64,000 nucleotides of DNA from Glycine soja (GCF_004193775.1 NC_041002.1:36801112-36865111); one strand, 5' to 3'. Positions 24,434 through 38,145 are shown, counted from the stretch's first letter. Notes: generated from the letters alone by a model not told the origin. Numbers and translations are program-made.

Positions 24434-25720
24434 CACACATTGAAGAACAAATTTTATTTTAAAGTGATTTTTAATTTTTAAGTTTGGCACATTTTATTTT
24501 TAAAGTTCTCATTGTAACAAGTCCTTTATAATTAGCTTATTTGTAGTGTTAAATTATTAATTATATAATTTATTCATTCAGTGCTATTTTTTGTAATTTC
24601 ACTTTATTGGAACTTATGCTCAATTTTCACTTTTGGTAGATGTTCACCTTCCTGCCTACCTTTCTCTAGTGGGCTAAATATAAATGAACAATTATGCTAA
24701 GGTAATAATCTTGAATTTTGCTACGTTGTTTCTATTTAGTTCACAACTTTGTCTTACATATTGATATGCTCTTTCATTTTGTTGCAATAAATGTTTTCTC
24801 ACTCTCACATAGATCTTTCAAGATTTCATCTATGTTCTATCATCACATAGTTATTTCTTTGTATTGTTAGCCTTTGATCACTTATTTAATTCATAGATTT
24901 AAATTTATAGATATAACTCAGATTGGTGAGCTTCTTTAGGTACTTTAGGTTTGTTTCATAGCCTTGTAAGCTATAGCTTCTTATCAAATAACATAATGCC
25001 TGTCTTTTTGGTTCTTGATTTGACCTCTTCTTTAGTTCATGATTTTTCTCCTTAGAAGGATTGATCTTAAAACAAAGACTTGCTTGGTTCTTGAAATTTT
25101 ACCAATTATTTCTTAAGTTCAATTAAAATCAAGACCCTTTTATAGATAAAGTTTTCTCAAAAGACTTGTTAAGAAAAGATCAACAACACATAAAACCAAT
25201 ATATTAAAAAAAACATAAAAAACAGTTTTATTAATGTACACATATCAATTCCAATATCAAGATTGATTTACAAAACTAAGGATTAGAGAAAGAGCGAATC
25301 AAAGACAAGAGTTTATACTGGTCAATGCTCAAGAGAACTTACATCCAGTTGTTCTAAGATCCCTTAGAACATTCCACTATTAGAGAATCAAGTACAAATG
25401 TTATGCATATGCATTTCCCTAAATCTACCTTTCCCTTGAAACCCACAAGAGAAAAGCCAAGATTTGAAACCCTATCAACTCAAAGACCCCTTGGTAACTC
25501 TAACCAAGATTAAAATCCCTTGAAAGAAATTAGAATTAGATTGAACACAGTTTTGATGTGCAAATCAAAACTTCTTCAAGCTCTATCAATGATCAACCTA
25601 TGATGGAGATTCCAAGGTTCTTTCTAAGTTGATCTCTTGAGAGAAATGCAGAAGAACCTCTTCAATTGACCCTTAGGAAATGTTTACAAAAAATAAAGTT
25701 TGCAAAAGAGTCACTTTAGA
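24434..25720. other. No gene recognised
   Basis: AT-rich intergenic DNA. The stretch 25040-25680 has a texture of decayed retrotransposon leader or LTR sequence but no motif that I can name. Confidence 0.4.
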
Positions 25721-25729
25721 GATAGAACA

Positions 25730-26700
25730 AGTGTGTGTGAATGTGTGTGTGTGTGTGTGTTCGTGCGCGCGTGTATGTGTGTGTGCGTGTTTATGTGTGT
25801 GATGGCGATCACAAAGGTGGTATTGGTGGTGGTGGTGATTGCGACATTGGTGGTGGTGGTAGTAGTAATGTCGGTGGTGATGGTGGTGGTGGTGGTTGTG
25901 GTAGGAAATGGTGGCAGTGGTGGTGGCATGCAATGATCGAGGTGGTATTGGTGGTAGTAGTAGTGGTGGTGGAGGTGGCAACGATTATGGCGGTGGTGGC
26001 GGCATTAGTGGTGGTGGTGGTAGTAGTAATGTCAGTGGTGATATTGGTGACATTGGTGGTGGTGGTAGTAGTAATGTTTGTGGAGTTAGTGGCGATGGTG
26101 GTGGTGGTGGCGGTGACTGAGGTGGTATTGGTGGTAGTAGCAGTAGTGGTGGTGGTGACGATGATTGTGGCAATAGTGGTGACATTGGTGGTAGTAGTAA
26201 CGTTGATGATGATGGTGGTGACAATGACAGTGGTGGTGGTGACGTTGGTGGTGGTTGTGACAACAACATTGGTAGTGATGGTAGCGATGACATGTGATAT
26301 TGGTGGTGGTGGTGGTAACGGTGGTGTAGTGGTTGTGGTAGTAATGTCAGTGACAATGGTGATGGCAATGACGGTGGTAGTGATGGCAGGCTGTGGTGGT
26401 GGTGGGGATTACAAAGTTGGTATTGGTGGTAGTAGTGGTAGGGGTAGTGGTTGTGGTAGGGGTAGTAGAAATGTCAGTGGCAATGATGGTGGTAGTGACG
26501 ACAGCTAGAGGCAACAGTGTGGTGGTGGTAGTGGTAGTGGTTGCGACGGTGTTTACGGTGGTGGTGGCAGAGGTGGTATTGGTGGTGATGATGACAATGA
26601 TGATTGCAGTTATGTAGGTGATATTGATAGTGGTGGTGACAGTAATAGGAGCATTGGCGATAACGATGATGGTAGTGTTAGTAGTAGTGGTGGTAGTAAA
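25730..26700 (+). repeat. Long GT and GGT/GTG-type simple repeat
   Basis: A (GT)n tract (about 25730-25800) passes into about 900 bp of imperfect GGT/GTG/GAT triplets, with GGTGGTGGT broken by AGTAGTAAT, GACATT and GATGATGG. Long frames exist on both strands (Val/Gly-rich one way, Thr/His/Pro-rich the other) only because the triplet unit rarely makes a stop; I do not call them genes. Confidence 0.93.
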
Positions 26701-27730
26701 AAGTATCATTGTCAATATATGTTTTTCTATAATTAAATTAAATTCGCAAAACCTTATTTCTTTGTTTTGAAATTGAGTGCAAAAGTATTTTGAATATGAT
26801 TTAAAAGCCATTTTAACTCCATTTTTGTAAAACACGTTTTGTTTTAAAAATTACATTTAAAAACTGAAAACCAAAAACTCACAATCACCCTAAATGAGCC
26901 CTATGAGATTGATCTTGACAAGTTCAAGCTTTAGAAATTAAACCGAAAAAGTTCAAATTATCTTTTGAGTCGTCCTTATCTAGTCTACTATATATTTTAT
27001 ATTCTTTTTAAAAAAATATAACTTTTTTAAACAATTGTATATTAATAATAAGATTTGTTTTTGGTTTTATAGATAATATTTGTGAACATGATATAGTATT
27101 TAAATTTTATTATTTTTTAACTATATATACATAATATTAAAATTGATTAATTTTTTTAACAAAGTTGATATGCTCTTGAACCATATTTTTTTTTGGGTGA
27201 CAGCTCATGAACCATCTATTATTGGATCTTGATAGGTTGACTTTAAGTTTAAATAAATTCTATCAAAATTTAAAATCAACTAAGAATAAAGATAAATTCA
27301 ACCAACTCATAACACGTACTCTATACTCTTCGTAATTGATCCACATACGATAGTCGCTAGCTAGTTACATGACCCCGAAGTACTCCTTCTCCGACGATGC
27401 CTCTGCCAGGGCCAACTTGAACCATCGCTGCCAGGGCCAGCTTGAACCGCTGTCGCCAGAGGGGTTCATGTTAGGATTGGGAGCGAGGCTTTGAAATTTG
27501 AAAATAATAGTGTTTGAGTGCGACTGTAGGGATAGTGTTGTTAGACATGAAATTTACAGCGCGTTTTCTCTATATGGTGTATTAAATCATTATAATGGAC
27601 ATTAGAATGCGCTCACTCAAAGAAACGGTGTATATCACCTCTATGTTTTATATAAATAGCGTTTTATACACAAGGGTTATCTAATATGCGCTATATATAA
27701 CAAAATTTTGGCATAGTGTGTAAGAAAAAA
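26701..27730. other. No gene recognised
   Basis: AT-rich. At 27390-27450 there is a direct duplication of a GCCAGGGCCA[A/G]CTTGAACC word. The stretch 27540-27720 contains ATGCGCT/AGCGC words in both orientations, possibly a decayed DNA transposon. Confidence 0.35.
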
Positions 27731-28145
27731 GCTAAATTATAATTTTATTCCTCAAATTAAAATATTTGGTTCCTCTAATTTTACAAATGAATGATTTTAG
27801 TCTTCCTAATCTTCCACCGCATTGTGTCCCACCGATGAGCTTGTCTACTTTGTGTTCCACTGACCAATAATTTTTTATTAATTTTTTTTAATAATTAATA
27901 GTTTTAATTAATTTATAATTAACTTAATAACTAACAATATTAGTTAATAGTTAATTATAAATTAATTAAAAACTAATAATTATTAAAAAGATTTAATAAA
28001 AGATTATTGGCTAGTGTGGTGGAAGATTAAGGGGACCAAAATCTTCAATTTGTAAAATTAGAAGGATTAAATATTACAATTAAAAACCAATGAGACCGAA
28101 ATTATGAATTTGGAAAGTTATAGGAGAATTGAAATTGCAATTTAA
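27731..28145. mobile_element. MITE-like element with long imperfect terminal inverted repeats
   Basis: The left arm GCTAAATTATAATTTTATTC (27731) and the right arm, whose complement begins GGTTAAATTGCAATTTCAAT (28145), are imperfect inverted repeats that continue inward for about 100 bp around an AT-rich centre of TTAATAATTAATAG-type words. No clear target duplication was found. Confidence 0.5.
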
Positions 28146-29228
28146 CCTATGAAAAATTAGAAAAGTAATATTGATAAACATCGATTAGATTATCCTACTC
28201 TGTCTAATGCCTATAGAGTTCTATGGAAACTTAATTTCTTAATTTCGATGGACATGGGAACTAAAGTTAAAAGGGTGTTGTGGTGATATTTGCAACGTAT
28301 CTGTTTCATTTTCAAGTAAACCTTTTTTCAACAGGATCACAATGCAACATCCAGAATTTGATACAGTTTATTATGTTGCATCAGGTATTATTGTTACGCA
28401 ATTTTTTATCTAGGTGCTTATGTTTTTATATCAAGCGTTTCATGGAAGTAACATTCTGATTTTGAAGACTCAGCTGGTGATTGTAGAAGCTATATGTGGT
28501 GAGGCAATAAACATGTGGTGGCCCCTCAAGGATGTATCTTTTGATCATATGTTATTTGGCTAGGAGGTTTGCTTATTTTTTTATCTTTGGCGTAGCTGTT
28601 TATAACTCTGAGGCATGCTTTTCGGCCAATTTTGGTGTTGTAATCTTTTACAGGACGTACTACTTGCACCAGTTCTGGAAGTTCTTCATAATATGATTTC
28701 CTTTGGCTTTTCAAAAAAAAAAAAAAGTTAAAGGGACTACGCTGTCAATTGGTTAATGAAATCCAGGGGAAGTCACGTGTGTAACAACAATTGTATGAGT
28801 ATGTAGTTTGAATGGTGTTTTTTTAAGGTATCATGCGAAAGAAACATACTTCAACTGTCAGGGGAACAAGATACAGGCATTTCTGGCTTTGTTCTATATT
28901 TTTCTTCTCTGTTGTAGCTTGGTGATCTTTAATTGATTCTGTTTAATTACGTAAAAGGGTTGAGTACTCCTTGTAATATATCTACTTTATTTGGCTGTTA
29001 AAAAAAATTAATAAATTTGATGATCCTACTTCACACGGTGCATGAACCGAGTAGAATAATTAAGATAAGTTTTCCATCATTATTTATCATACTTTCTTTA
29101 TTCCCAGTCAAACAAATTGAATTAGGAATTCACATCGTCAAAAGTAATAGTAAATAAATATATGATCAAATCTTCCTTTCATTTATTTTAAAATTTGTAA
29201 GGTATGAGTGAATTGGTGCATTTTTCAC
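28146..29228. other. Laccase 1 downstream region; possible unrecognised exon relics
   Basis: Plus-strand exon-like pieces (28466-28560 and 28652-28715, each preceded by an AG and with a DVLLAPVLEVLHNMISFGF reading) may be gene debris of unknown origin. The last 250 bp lie just 3' of the laccase stop and would hold its terminator. Confidence 0.3.
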
Positions 29229-32200
29229 TTAGCATTGGGGCAAATCAGCTGGTGGCGGAGGCAGCACCCATGGTTCAGGTCCATTTTCAACCTCGAAAGC
29301 CATGGCTAACCCCCATGGCAAATGAGTCTCCAAGTGGCAGTGCACTAGCCATATACCTGCACATAGCATATTTAAAATTAATTTCAAAATTTGGCCATAG
29401 TTAAGTTTAGGCAAATTGATCAAAGCTGATTTCTTTTAGAAATTTATTTTCAAAAGGGATCTGTTTCGAAACTTTTTTGGGAGGAGATCTATTTTTGGAG
29501 GGAACTCACCAGTAGAGTTGGCGAGTTGGACACGTGGCAGTAGTTGAGGGAACTCGTTAGTGGAGATGACGAGACACGGTCCACGTAGCGAGTTCCGTCA
29601 TTCGTAATGACGGAATGTTTTTTTTACAGAAAATTTTTTTGAATTTGAAACGGGTATAACTTTTGATAGGAATGCTCGTTTGAGGCCCATAATATGTTAA
29701 AATGTTCGAAATTGAATGAAAAATCCCCCTGAAAAATTCCCAAAGGGGATTTGGTCGACTCATTTTCCCCAAAAATGCTAAGTAGCTCAAAAATAGGATT
29801 CTTTATTAAAAAAATGGGTGGTTGAATTTTTTGGAAAAATGAGTTGACCAAATCTCCTTTGAGAATTTTCCAAGGATTCTTCTTAACTCAATTTCGAGCA
29901 TTTTGACATATTATGGACCTCAAACGGACATTTCTATCAAATGTTATATCCGTTTTAAGTTCAAAAAAATTTTCCGTAAAAAATCATTTCGTCACTACGA
30001 ATGACGGAACCCGCCACGTGGACCGTGTCTCGCCATCTCCATTGACGAGTTCCCCCAACTGCTGCCACGTATCCAACTCGTCAACTCGATTAACGAGTTC
30101 TCTCCAAAAACAGATCCCTCTGAAAAAAGTCCTTTGAGAATAAGTTTTTAAAAAGAACTTGCTTTGGTTAATTTGTCATTAAGTTTAACTTAAATTATGT
30201 TACCCAAAAAAAAAAAATCAATTAATTAACCAATGATACCAACCTGGATTATTTGCTTGGAATCTAATAACGGCCCATCCTCCTACCGGCACCGAAATCG
30301 TGTTACGTATTTGAGGGTTATCAAGATTAAACTTTGATTCATCCACGTTGGAATCATAATTTCCAAACCCTTGTGCTAAAACATGGAAATTGAAGCTGTG
30401 AAGGTGAATTGGATGGTTCTCCCTTGCAAGTATAGCCGTATTCTGAAGAACAACTTGCACTGTTGAATTGAACGTCAAAGGCTTCACCTTGGTTGATTTA
30501 GGTGCAAACGCTATGTCTGTACCATTGGTCTCTAACGTTGGATCGGTGTAGTTAAACACAAATGGAGGATTATCTGGAAAATCTCTAGTGTACACCCCGC
30601 TAACATTTCGAAAAAAAGCTTCCATCATCGAGAGCCCTTTAGGCAAAACAAATGACTCGTTATTCATACTTGCGGAGAGTCGAAAATTTCTTCCACCACA
30701 CCCCTCTGGATCTAGTTCGGGACAATGGTCTAACCCAATTCCAAAAGTTATCAACATATGTTGATCCACATTAAGTGATACTGGGACCCAGTGAGGTCCA
30801 CCAGCCAACCCAGTGATGTTGGTGTAGAACTTGTGGGCAGTGGGTGTGTCAGTTTGGGCTGGGAGGTCCGGCATGACAGGTGATGCTGATGTGGCATTCT
30901 CATAAATGACCACGCCTCGGGTTATGTTATTGTTGATTGAAACGCCTGGGGCGGAATGATATGGAGTGAAGGCCATGTAATAAGAACCCAAAGTTTGGTT
31001 TGTGGTTATGATTGCATCCACGGTTTGGCCTGGGGCAAGGATTATAACATCGGTGTTGTAGGGTTGAGTGTAGGAAGCATCGATGGCTACCACTGTGAAT
31101 GTGTGGTTGGCTATCTTAAAAAAGTGTTGTGCATTGAGTGCAGCGTTGATAATGCGCAACAGGTAGGTTTCTCCATGTTTCACTTGGAGTTGGTATGTCT
31201 CTGAAATAATGTCCAAGTTAAAATGTGAAACAACCATATATAAGGGAATCAAATGTATGACAAACTTATCTACAATTTTATAGGTACTACTATTTGTCTA
31301 TTTTTGGTTAAAATTGAAGGTTTAACTCGATAACTCACAAGATAAAAGTTTGTATTAAAGGATTATACAAATTATCAAAGTGAAATTTCATTTTAATTGG
31401 AGAACAAAGCAAACAACACCTGTAAAATTTACATGCTTAGCTTAGTTAAGCATGTTTTTTTAACCTTAGTGACAAAATGTTAGCTTTAATATATTTTTTT
31501 ATCTATAAAATAATAATTTAATTAAAATGTTCTGATAATTATAGATTTTCATGCATAGTAAGTTTATTAATTTTTATAATAGTTATGATTTTTTGTTGGT
31601 TGAAAATGTAATAAAATTTATATAAAACATATATAAAAACTAAATTCTAAAAATAATTAAATAAGTCATTTTTATTTAAATGTTTATAAATTAATTCATA
31701 TTTAATTTTTAAAAATATTAAAATAATATTATTTGTTAATTTGAAATTACTTAAATATTTTTATTAAATATAGGCTAAAACAAATAATCATTTTTTTATA
31801 GAAATTAAAACAAAACCATCAACATTTTTCTAAACGAAAAATACATCCAAACTTCAAAAATATTTTTAACATATCTTTTCTAATATATTTATTATTCAGT
31901 AAAAATTACGTAAATTTCATATAAAAATAGGTTAATTTGGAAAAGGATACATGGAGTTGGATAAGAAGGATTTTATATTGTTGAGTATACAGAAATCTTC
32001 TAATGTTCAACGGTCATTGAAATTAAAAAGGTAAAATTATATTTTTGGTTTTTTTAGTTGTCTTTAAATTTGATTTTAGTTTCTTTTTAAATTTATTTAC
32101 GATTTTAATCCTCCAATTATGTAAAATCCTATAAATGTGATTCCCAAACTCAAATTTGAATATTGACGGTCACAAATAAACGTTGACGGTCACGTGTCAC

Positions 32201-33227
32201 GTTCTGATATGAATAGAAAAAATATTGAAACTATTTTTTGGGTGGACTTTTTCATGTCCAATCAAAACATGATTGTCAACTTTTCTTTGTGACAGTTAAT
32301 CTGAATTTGGGGATCACATGTACAGAATTTTGACATAACTGAAAGACAAAATTCGTAAATAAATTTAAAAGGAGACTAAAATCAAAATTAGAGATAACTA
32401 AGAAGTCTAAAAATATAATTTTGCCTATTAAAAAAGCATCCAATCTCTTGTGGGATCCACCTAATTCGGTTTGTTGGGGAGACGCACAACTAAAGTGTTG
32501 TATATTTTTCTCTCCTAATGCTTTCAGTTAATAGAGAGGCACCAGACTTAGTTTGTTGTGGGATAATTAAAATTAGAAAAAACAAACTAGATCTTTGAGT
32601 GTTGAAATATCTTTAAAAAAATCTTTAAATATATAAAATAAACTTCATTAGAAGGATTTTATATTGTTGAGTATACGGAAATTCTCTCGTGTTAGACACG
32701 GTCGGTTTGTTAGTGTGAGATAATTAAAATTCGAAAGAAAGAAAAAAATAGATCTTCAAGTGTTGAAAATATTTAAATATATAAAATAAAATAAACTTCA
32801 TTTCCTAATTACATTAAAAGCTGATACCGTTAAAGTGTTGACTTACGATTTTGGGAGCAATTGTAAGTATCTCCAGGCAAGCCATTAATTGTGTAAGCAT
32901 CTGACAAATTTGGACCAATACCGGTTTCAATTGCGTTGTTCTCCACATCAACAACATTACCATTCCACCATTCCCCTGCAATTAATTATCATATGTATTT
33001 TAATCACCACTCTTAATAGACATAATAGAATCATAAAACTGTATCAATATATTGTAAAGTAATTAGTTTATTTCATAATATTGTAATCTTTAGAATTAGG
33101 TAATTATTATTTTTCAAATAAAAGGTGTTGAATTCAAGCACAAGGCAAATAAACCTGCACATTAAATCATTATGGACTTTTGTTCGAAAAATCATGTTAA
33201 TTAAAATTAGTTCTTTTTTTTAAGGCA

Positions 33228-33280
<53 letters not shown>

Positions 33281-36200
33281 CCGATAACAAAAGAAGGATA
33301 TACGTCAATTTTGTACAAGCTGTACATACAGTATATCAACCAAAAAGAACCAAAAAGCTTCTGTGTTTAGCCAAAAAAGGACCAAAACAGAGTCCACTAA
33401 TTGTCTAACTCAAGTACCCAATCTTACAAAACTGGTGTGTAAGAAGAGGTTTAGATATCTTAAATGTAAAACATATACTGATATACATGTTGTTCATTAA
33501 CAAATTTAAGACTCCAAAGACTATGTTAGAACTTAGGTTTAAGGCCTAATTAATTCGAACAAAGCTTGCTTGAAAGTCAAGAATTGTCCAAAAAACTTAT
33601 AATTAAATACTAAATTAGTCTTTTTTTTCATCAGTAAAATGAAATTCATCTAAAGAGAGGATAGAAGGTACGGGGTGCCCAACCCTTACAAAACTAAGCC
33701 ATACACTCATTGATCTTGTCTCTAGTAGATGTTAGCAGATGTGGAGGGAGTGGGGGGCCTATCGGGACGATCGCACCCAAGGTTGTTAAACTTTTCTAAC
33801 ATTATATGTAAAACTATTTTTTCTCTCATTTTTCTTAGTTTTCTAAGTTTTTTTAAATAATTTTTACGAACATATTTCATTTAAAAGTGAACATTTTCTT
33901 CATTTTTTACTTTTCTCTATTTGAAAATTATATTTATTTTCTTATACACTCTTCTAGATTCCATAAGATTGCAAGTTTTTCTTATTGTTGTTACTCTTCC
34001 AATTTTGTGTTGAGTTTCTTTTACTATGCTTCTAACATTTTTAATCTTGCAAATTTTTATCCCGCCTGATTTTTTTATTGTCCAAACCAAACATCTAATT
34101 ATAATTATTGGTTTTGCTACCAAATGTAATTTCTTTTTTATGCATCCTGTATGTTCTTTCTTTTTTAATGTGTATTACAGATTTCTACATTGCATTCCAT
34201 TATTATGAACATTCTTTTTTGTTTTCCTACTTTTTTTTTGCACTTATTAAATTTGATTCTTTCATATTAATTAGACTATTGCCATAGTGAAAGATTAAGT
34301 ATCTCACTCTCAAAACTCTACATGTGCTTAAGCTTTGTTATAAATACTCCTTTTGTTTTTATTTATAAGATTCAATGATCTAACTTGTTAAGATTAAAAA
34401 AAGTGATTAATTTAATTCATAAAATCGAATTTGTCCTAATTTTTCTTCTTCAAAACATCATTCTGGTTAAACTCATCATTCTCTTATAATTGTTTGATGT
34501 ATAGTACAATTAATTAGGGATATTTTAGTATAAAAATAATTAATGCAATAAACATTATGGATTAGATCTTGTAGAAAAGAACAAACATCACTCTTAATTC
34601 AAGTCTTATGGAGGGAGTTATAAAATACTTAAAATAACTTAGTACCTTTCATAAAATGATTAACTTATAAAAAGATTAGCTTTGAACAAATAAAATAAAT
34701 GATTTCTTTTAGTAATATTTTTTTAGATTTATATTTTCTATTTTTGTTAATGATAGATATATATACTTACTCAACTTATCTAAGCATTTATCATATGTAA
34801 TTCATTTAATCAAGTATTTTTTAAAGATTTTTTCATGTGTGATTCAAGTATCTATTTTTGAAATATTTTAAATAATGTTTTGACTATAATAAAATTTTCT
34901 TTTCACTTAATTTAAATGATTTTTTTCTACTTTAATTTCTTCTCCTTTTGCTACCCGTCTTTTGGACACTTATATGTTAATTGCACTTGTTAATTAATAT
35001 ATCTCTTATGCTCAACACAATAACTTTTTTTTTCATAAAAAATATTAATTATATTTATTTTTTTATAAATGACATACATGCAAAATTTTAACTAATTTTT
35101 CTAAGTCATGATTTTTTTAAATTCACTTCCCTTATATAAAAATCCTGACTGCGCACTCAATGTGAGATCTGATTAGTATTATTGTTTTACAATATATACT
35201 ACTATTGTACCTTCTATATACATGTGCTAATGCGCATAAAGGGAGTCAAAATAACTTATTTATTTATTAAAGGAAACAAGCTAAAAGGGAAAGCAAAAAA
35301 GTAATACCAAGCAATATGGGGACTTCTTGGTAAACTGAAGGGAATGGGTGTGAGTTTCCTCTTCTAGGGCGAATGATAAGAGCTCCATAGACGGTTGCAC
35401 GTAGAAAAGAAGAGTGGGAATGCCACCATAGGGTACCCTCTTGTCCTGTTATGTTAAATCTATAGGTATACTTTCCACCAGGACGTATTGGACATTGAGT
35501 TACAGATTCAGGACCATCTGCCCATGCAGTCAAAATTTGAAAAATTCCATGCCTGCATACATATCATGAAAGATACCTAAATATTTAGAATTATAGATAT
35601 TACAGATATATAGTATAAAAATAAAATATAGTAATAAGACCGCAACTGCATAGTTGTCCAAGAATTAATCATTTGTTATTTTGTTAGTCAAAAAAATAAT
35701 AACAGAAATGTTAGACACATTTCTATGTAGAAAAATTGCAAAGTAGAAAAGTTAGATTTAGAAGAAACCTAAAAGTCTTTTTCTGGGATTAATTATTCAA
35801 TACAAGGGTAAACTAAACGTGAAATAAACATCTTAGTTTTTCAAATGATTGAAAATATGTCACAACAGGCCGGTGCGTAGAAAAAGTCCAGTTTTTATTA
35901 AATTAAAGGGTATATAACAGATTTTTCAGTTAAAAAAGTAAAGTAAACCTTGACTTGGAATTTATGGTATAAAAACATTTTTAGAAAACTAAATCTCTCC
36001 AAATTTAAAATACACGTGTGAGAAGAGAAAGTGAAACTTTATAGTCAACTTCAATATTTGTCGATGTAGTGTTTTTATTTTCATCTATGAAAAAAAAAAT
36101 CTCCAATTGATTTTTTAACATCTCAAAAGTTGATTAATAAAATTTATCATTTGTAAAAGGTTATTAAATGTATAAGTTTAGTAAAACTCATGTGTTAATG

Positions 36201-38053
36201 AATCTTGTTCCATATACGAATGTTGTAATTAATGTGTTCATTTTTAGTTATGGTAAATAATGAATTCCAAACAACACCAGTTTTTAATTTTAAGGATTGG
36301 ATAGATCATTTATAGATAACGCAATAAGCCATAAGGATTGATTTTCTTGAGGTCGAAAAATTTACCAATGAAGGGTAATATTGTAGGGTGAATTGTTGTT
36401 TGCATGGACCACAAGAGTGTCACCCTCTTCAACGTAAATCGTTGGTCCAGGCAGGCTTCCATTGACTGTTGTAATCACTTCCTCATTGCACAAGCGGGAC
36501 ACAGTCAAGTTACCTATCTGAAATAAATGAAATTTCGATGAATATCATGCAATAAATGATATTTAGCTGCTTTTAATAATAAAAGACGATATCTACTTTG
36601 TTATTTACTAAGAAATCAAAACACACATACTAGTATTTGAATAAGGAGAAATATTAGCAACACTTTCAATTTTTTTTTATGACAAACTCTTGGTTAGAGC
36701 CAAAGACTAACATGTGTATTCAATTCAATTCAAATCAACTCAAATAATTTAAATTGACTTTTAAAGGGTTAGATTAAACCTGACTCAACCCAATTATACT
36801 TTTTCATATACAGGTTGAGTGATGTTACTAATATTTGCACGAATCGTATAATTTCTACTTGTGATCTAACCTGATCCAATCCTATAATAATAATAATAAT
36901 AATAACAATAATAATAATATACAACAAAATAAAAAATAAAAGTTCAGAAAACAAAATATATTCTCACTAATTCGGACACTCAATCAATTGTCTCTCTCAC
37001 ACACAAAAAGAGATTTAGGCTAGGGCTCCTTTCTTCTCACATTGCATTGCCCTCTCCCAAGTTGTCACCTTGGTGCATTGAAATTGGAGTTGGTTATATG
37101 TTAAATTTCTTTATGCAACAAATTTACATATTGTAGGTAATTATATTATAATTTTTTTATAAAAAAAAATTCCAAAAAAATATGTTTGGAATTTTAAATT
37201 TTACAAAATAAAAAATAAATTTTAAATGCTATGACCCTATTGATCCAACCTATTCATGATCTAATTAATTGATTTAAGTTGGTCATGGCTTTTTGACAAT
37301 AAAATTACTTAAACCCGACCAACCAATTTGAGATTTTTTTATTGGGTTGGGTATGAGTTTAGTCAAACGTGGTCTATTTATATCTTTATTCATATGCACA
37401 AATTTGATATCAAATCTCTAATTACATGTTAAAAAATAAGATTATTTATTAATCATGTCACATCATATTGGTCGACATTTTATTTAATCCTCTCTTTTTG
37501 ACACTTTCCTTACTATTCGCTAAAATTTATTAAAATAAAAATATAGATGAGTCTCATTTCTAATTTGAAGACTAACTTTTAATTTAGAAGTGAAATTCAC
37601 TAAAATTTATAATTTTCAATAAATTTCAGTCAATAACAGAAAAAATAACGAAATAAGAATGCTAGTAACATTTCTCTTGATTACATAGATGGATAGAAGG
37701 ACTCTATATAAAGTGAGATTACTAATTAACTTTTAATTTTAATCTGTGATTATGATTTATAATTCTCGATTATTCAAAAATTTTCACTTGAAACGACAAT
37801 AATAATAAAAAATGTGTCACTCTCTACGATGCTAATAAGTGTTTTCATGAAAGCCATCCTCTCTCTATCTATGATTCTATGTATGTGCCAATCTCTCTCT
37901 ATCCATATCTATATATTTTAAGGAAAGAAAATTAAAGGAGAAGAACGAAAGAGCCCATACATTGAAAGTGTGTTCTACAACAGCACCAGAAACCAATGAA
38001 CAAGCTAGCAAAAGAGCAAAAGCCCAGGCCAAAGAAAACACCAAACGTTTCAT
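29229..38053 (-). CDS. Laccase (multicopper oxidase), copy 1, six exons, intact
   Basis: Exons on the minus strand: 38053-37961, 36517-36366, 35552-35308, 32975-32847, 31200-30244, 29356-29229. All introns are GT-AG and the phases agree. The joined frame is 1704 bp, encoding 567 residues, the usual plant laccase length and exon pattern. The start is the ATG at 38053, which opens a hydrophobic signal peptide ([19 protein letters not shown]). The copper sites are complete: HWHGIF across the exon 2/3 joint, [23 protein letters not shown] and [12 protein letters not shown]; the protein ends [10 protein letters not shown]. Many N-x-S/T sites fit a secreted glycoprotein. Laccases oxidise phenolics such as monolignols or flavonoids in the wall with reduction of oxygen to water. 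The subclass looks nearest LAC7/LAC14/LAC15, which is uncertain. Introns are long and hold a hairpin element and a MITE. Confidence 0.93.
29431..30155. mobile_element. Long foldback element in the last intron of laccase 1
   Basis: Two arms of about 340-350 bp, starting at 29431 and ending at 30155, are inverted copies of each other around a centre at about 29800. Paired words include GGGATCTGTTT, ACTCGT, ACACGGTCCACGT, TTCCGTCATTCGTA and CCATAATATGT. Identity looks to be around 80-85 percent by eye. It has no coding content. The structure fits a foldback or MULE-type non-autonomous element. I could not find a clear target duplication. Confidence 0.85.
32030..32426. mobile_element. MITE in laccase 1 intron 4 with 8-bp target duplication
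   Basis: The ends GGTAAAATTATATTTTTGG and (complement of the right end) AGGCAAAATTATATTTTTAG are inverted repeats that extend about 50 bp. The flanks ATTAAAAA (32022-32029) and ATTAAAAA (32427-32434) form an 8-bp target duplication, which suggests the hAT superfamily, although a 9-bp Mutator-type reading is possible with one mismatch. Confidence 0.75.
33230..33278. repeat. (AT)n microsatellite in laccase 1 intron 3
   Basis: About 24 uninterrupted AT units. Confidence 0.97.
36881..36919. repeat. (AAT)n microsatellite in laccase 1 intron 1
   Basis: ATAATAATAATAATAATAAC followed by further AAT units. Confidence 0.9.
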
Positions 38054-38124
38054 GTTGAAGAACGCGAACGATAATGGAATAAATCAAGCAAAATATGTCT
38101 GTTGTCTCGAAGCAAATTAAAATT

Positions 38125-38145
38125 TACAGTCTATATATAGAGACC
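38125..38145 (-). promoter_or_regulatory. TATA box of laccase 1
   Basis: On the minus strand CTCTATATATAGACTG lies about 80 bp upstream of the start codon, a suitable position. The same block (TCTATATAGAGACCCC) precedes laccase copy 2 at 53273-53288, followed by similar upstream sequence, so it is conserved between the tandem duplicates. Confidence 0.75.

Noticed and set aside
22226..24672. Complete CACTA element between 22226 and 24672
   Set aside because: The right-end candidate TTTCTCTAGTG is a poor match and the 3-bp flanks CCT and GGC differ.
25730..26700. CRISPR-like array
   Set aside because: Eukaryotic simple repeat without regular spacers.
25673..26835. Long Val/Gly-rich and Thr/His/Pro-rich open frames, up to 255 residues
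   Set aside because: They exist on both strands only because the GGT-type repeat lacks stop codons; composition is pure repeat and no start context or domain is present.
29557..30137. Small open frames within laccase intron 5
   Set aside because: They lie in the arms of the foldback element and mirror each other across strands.
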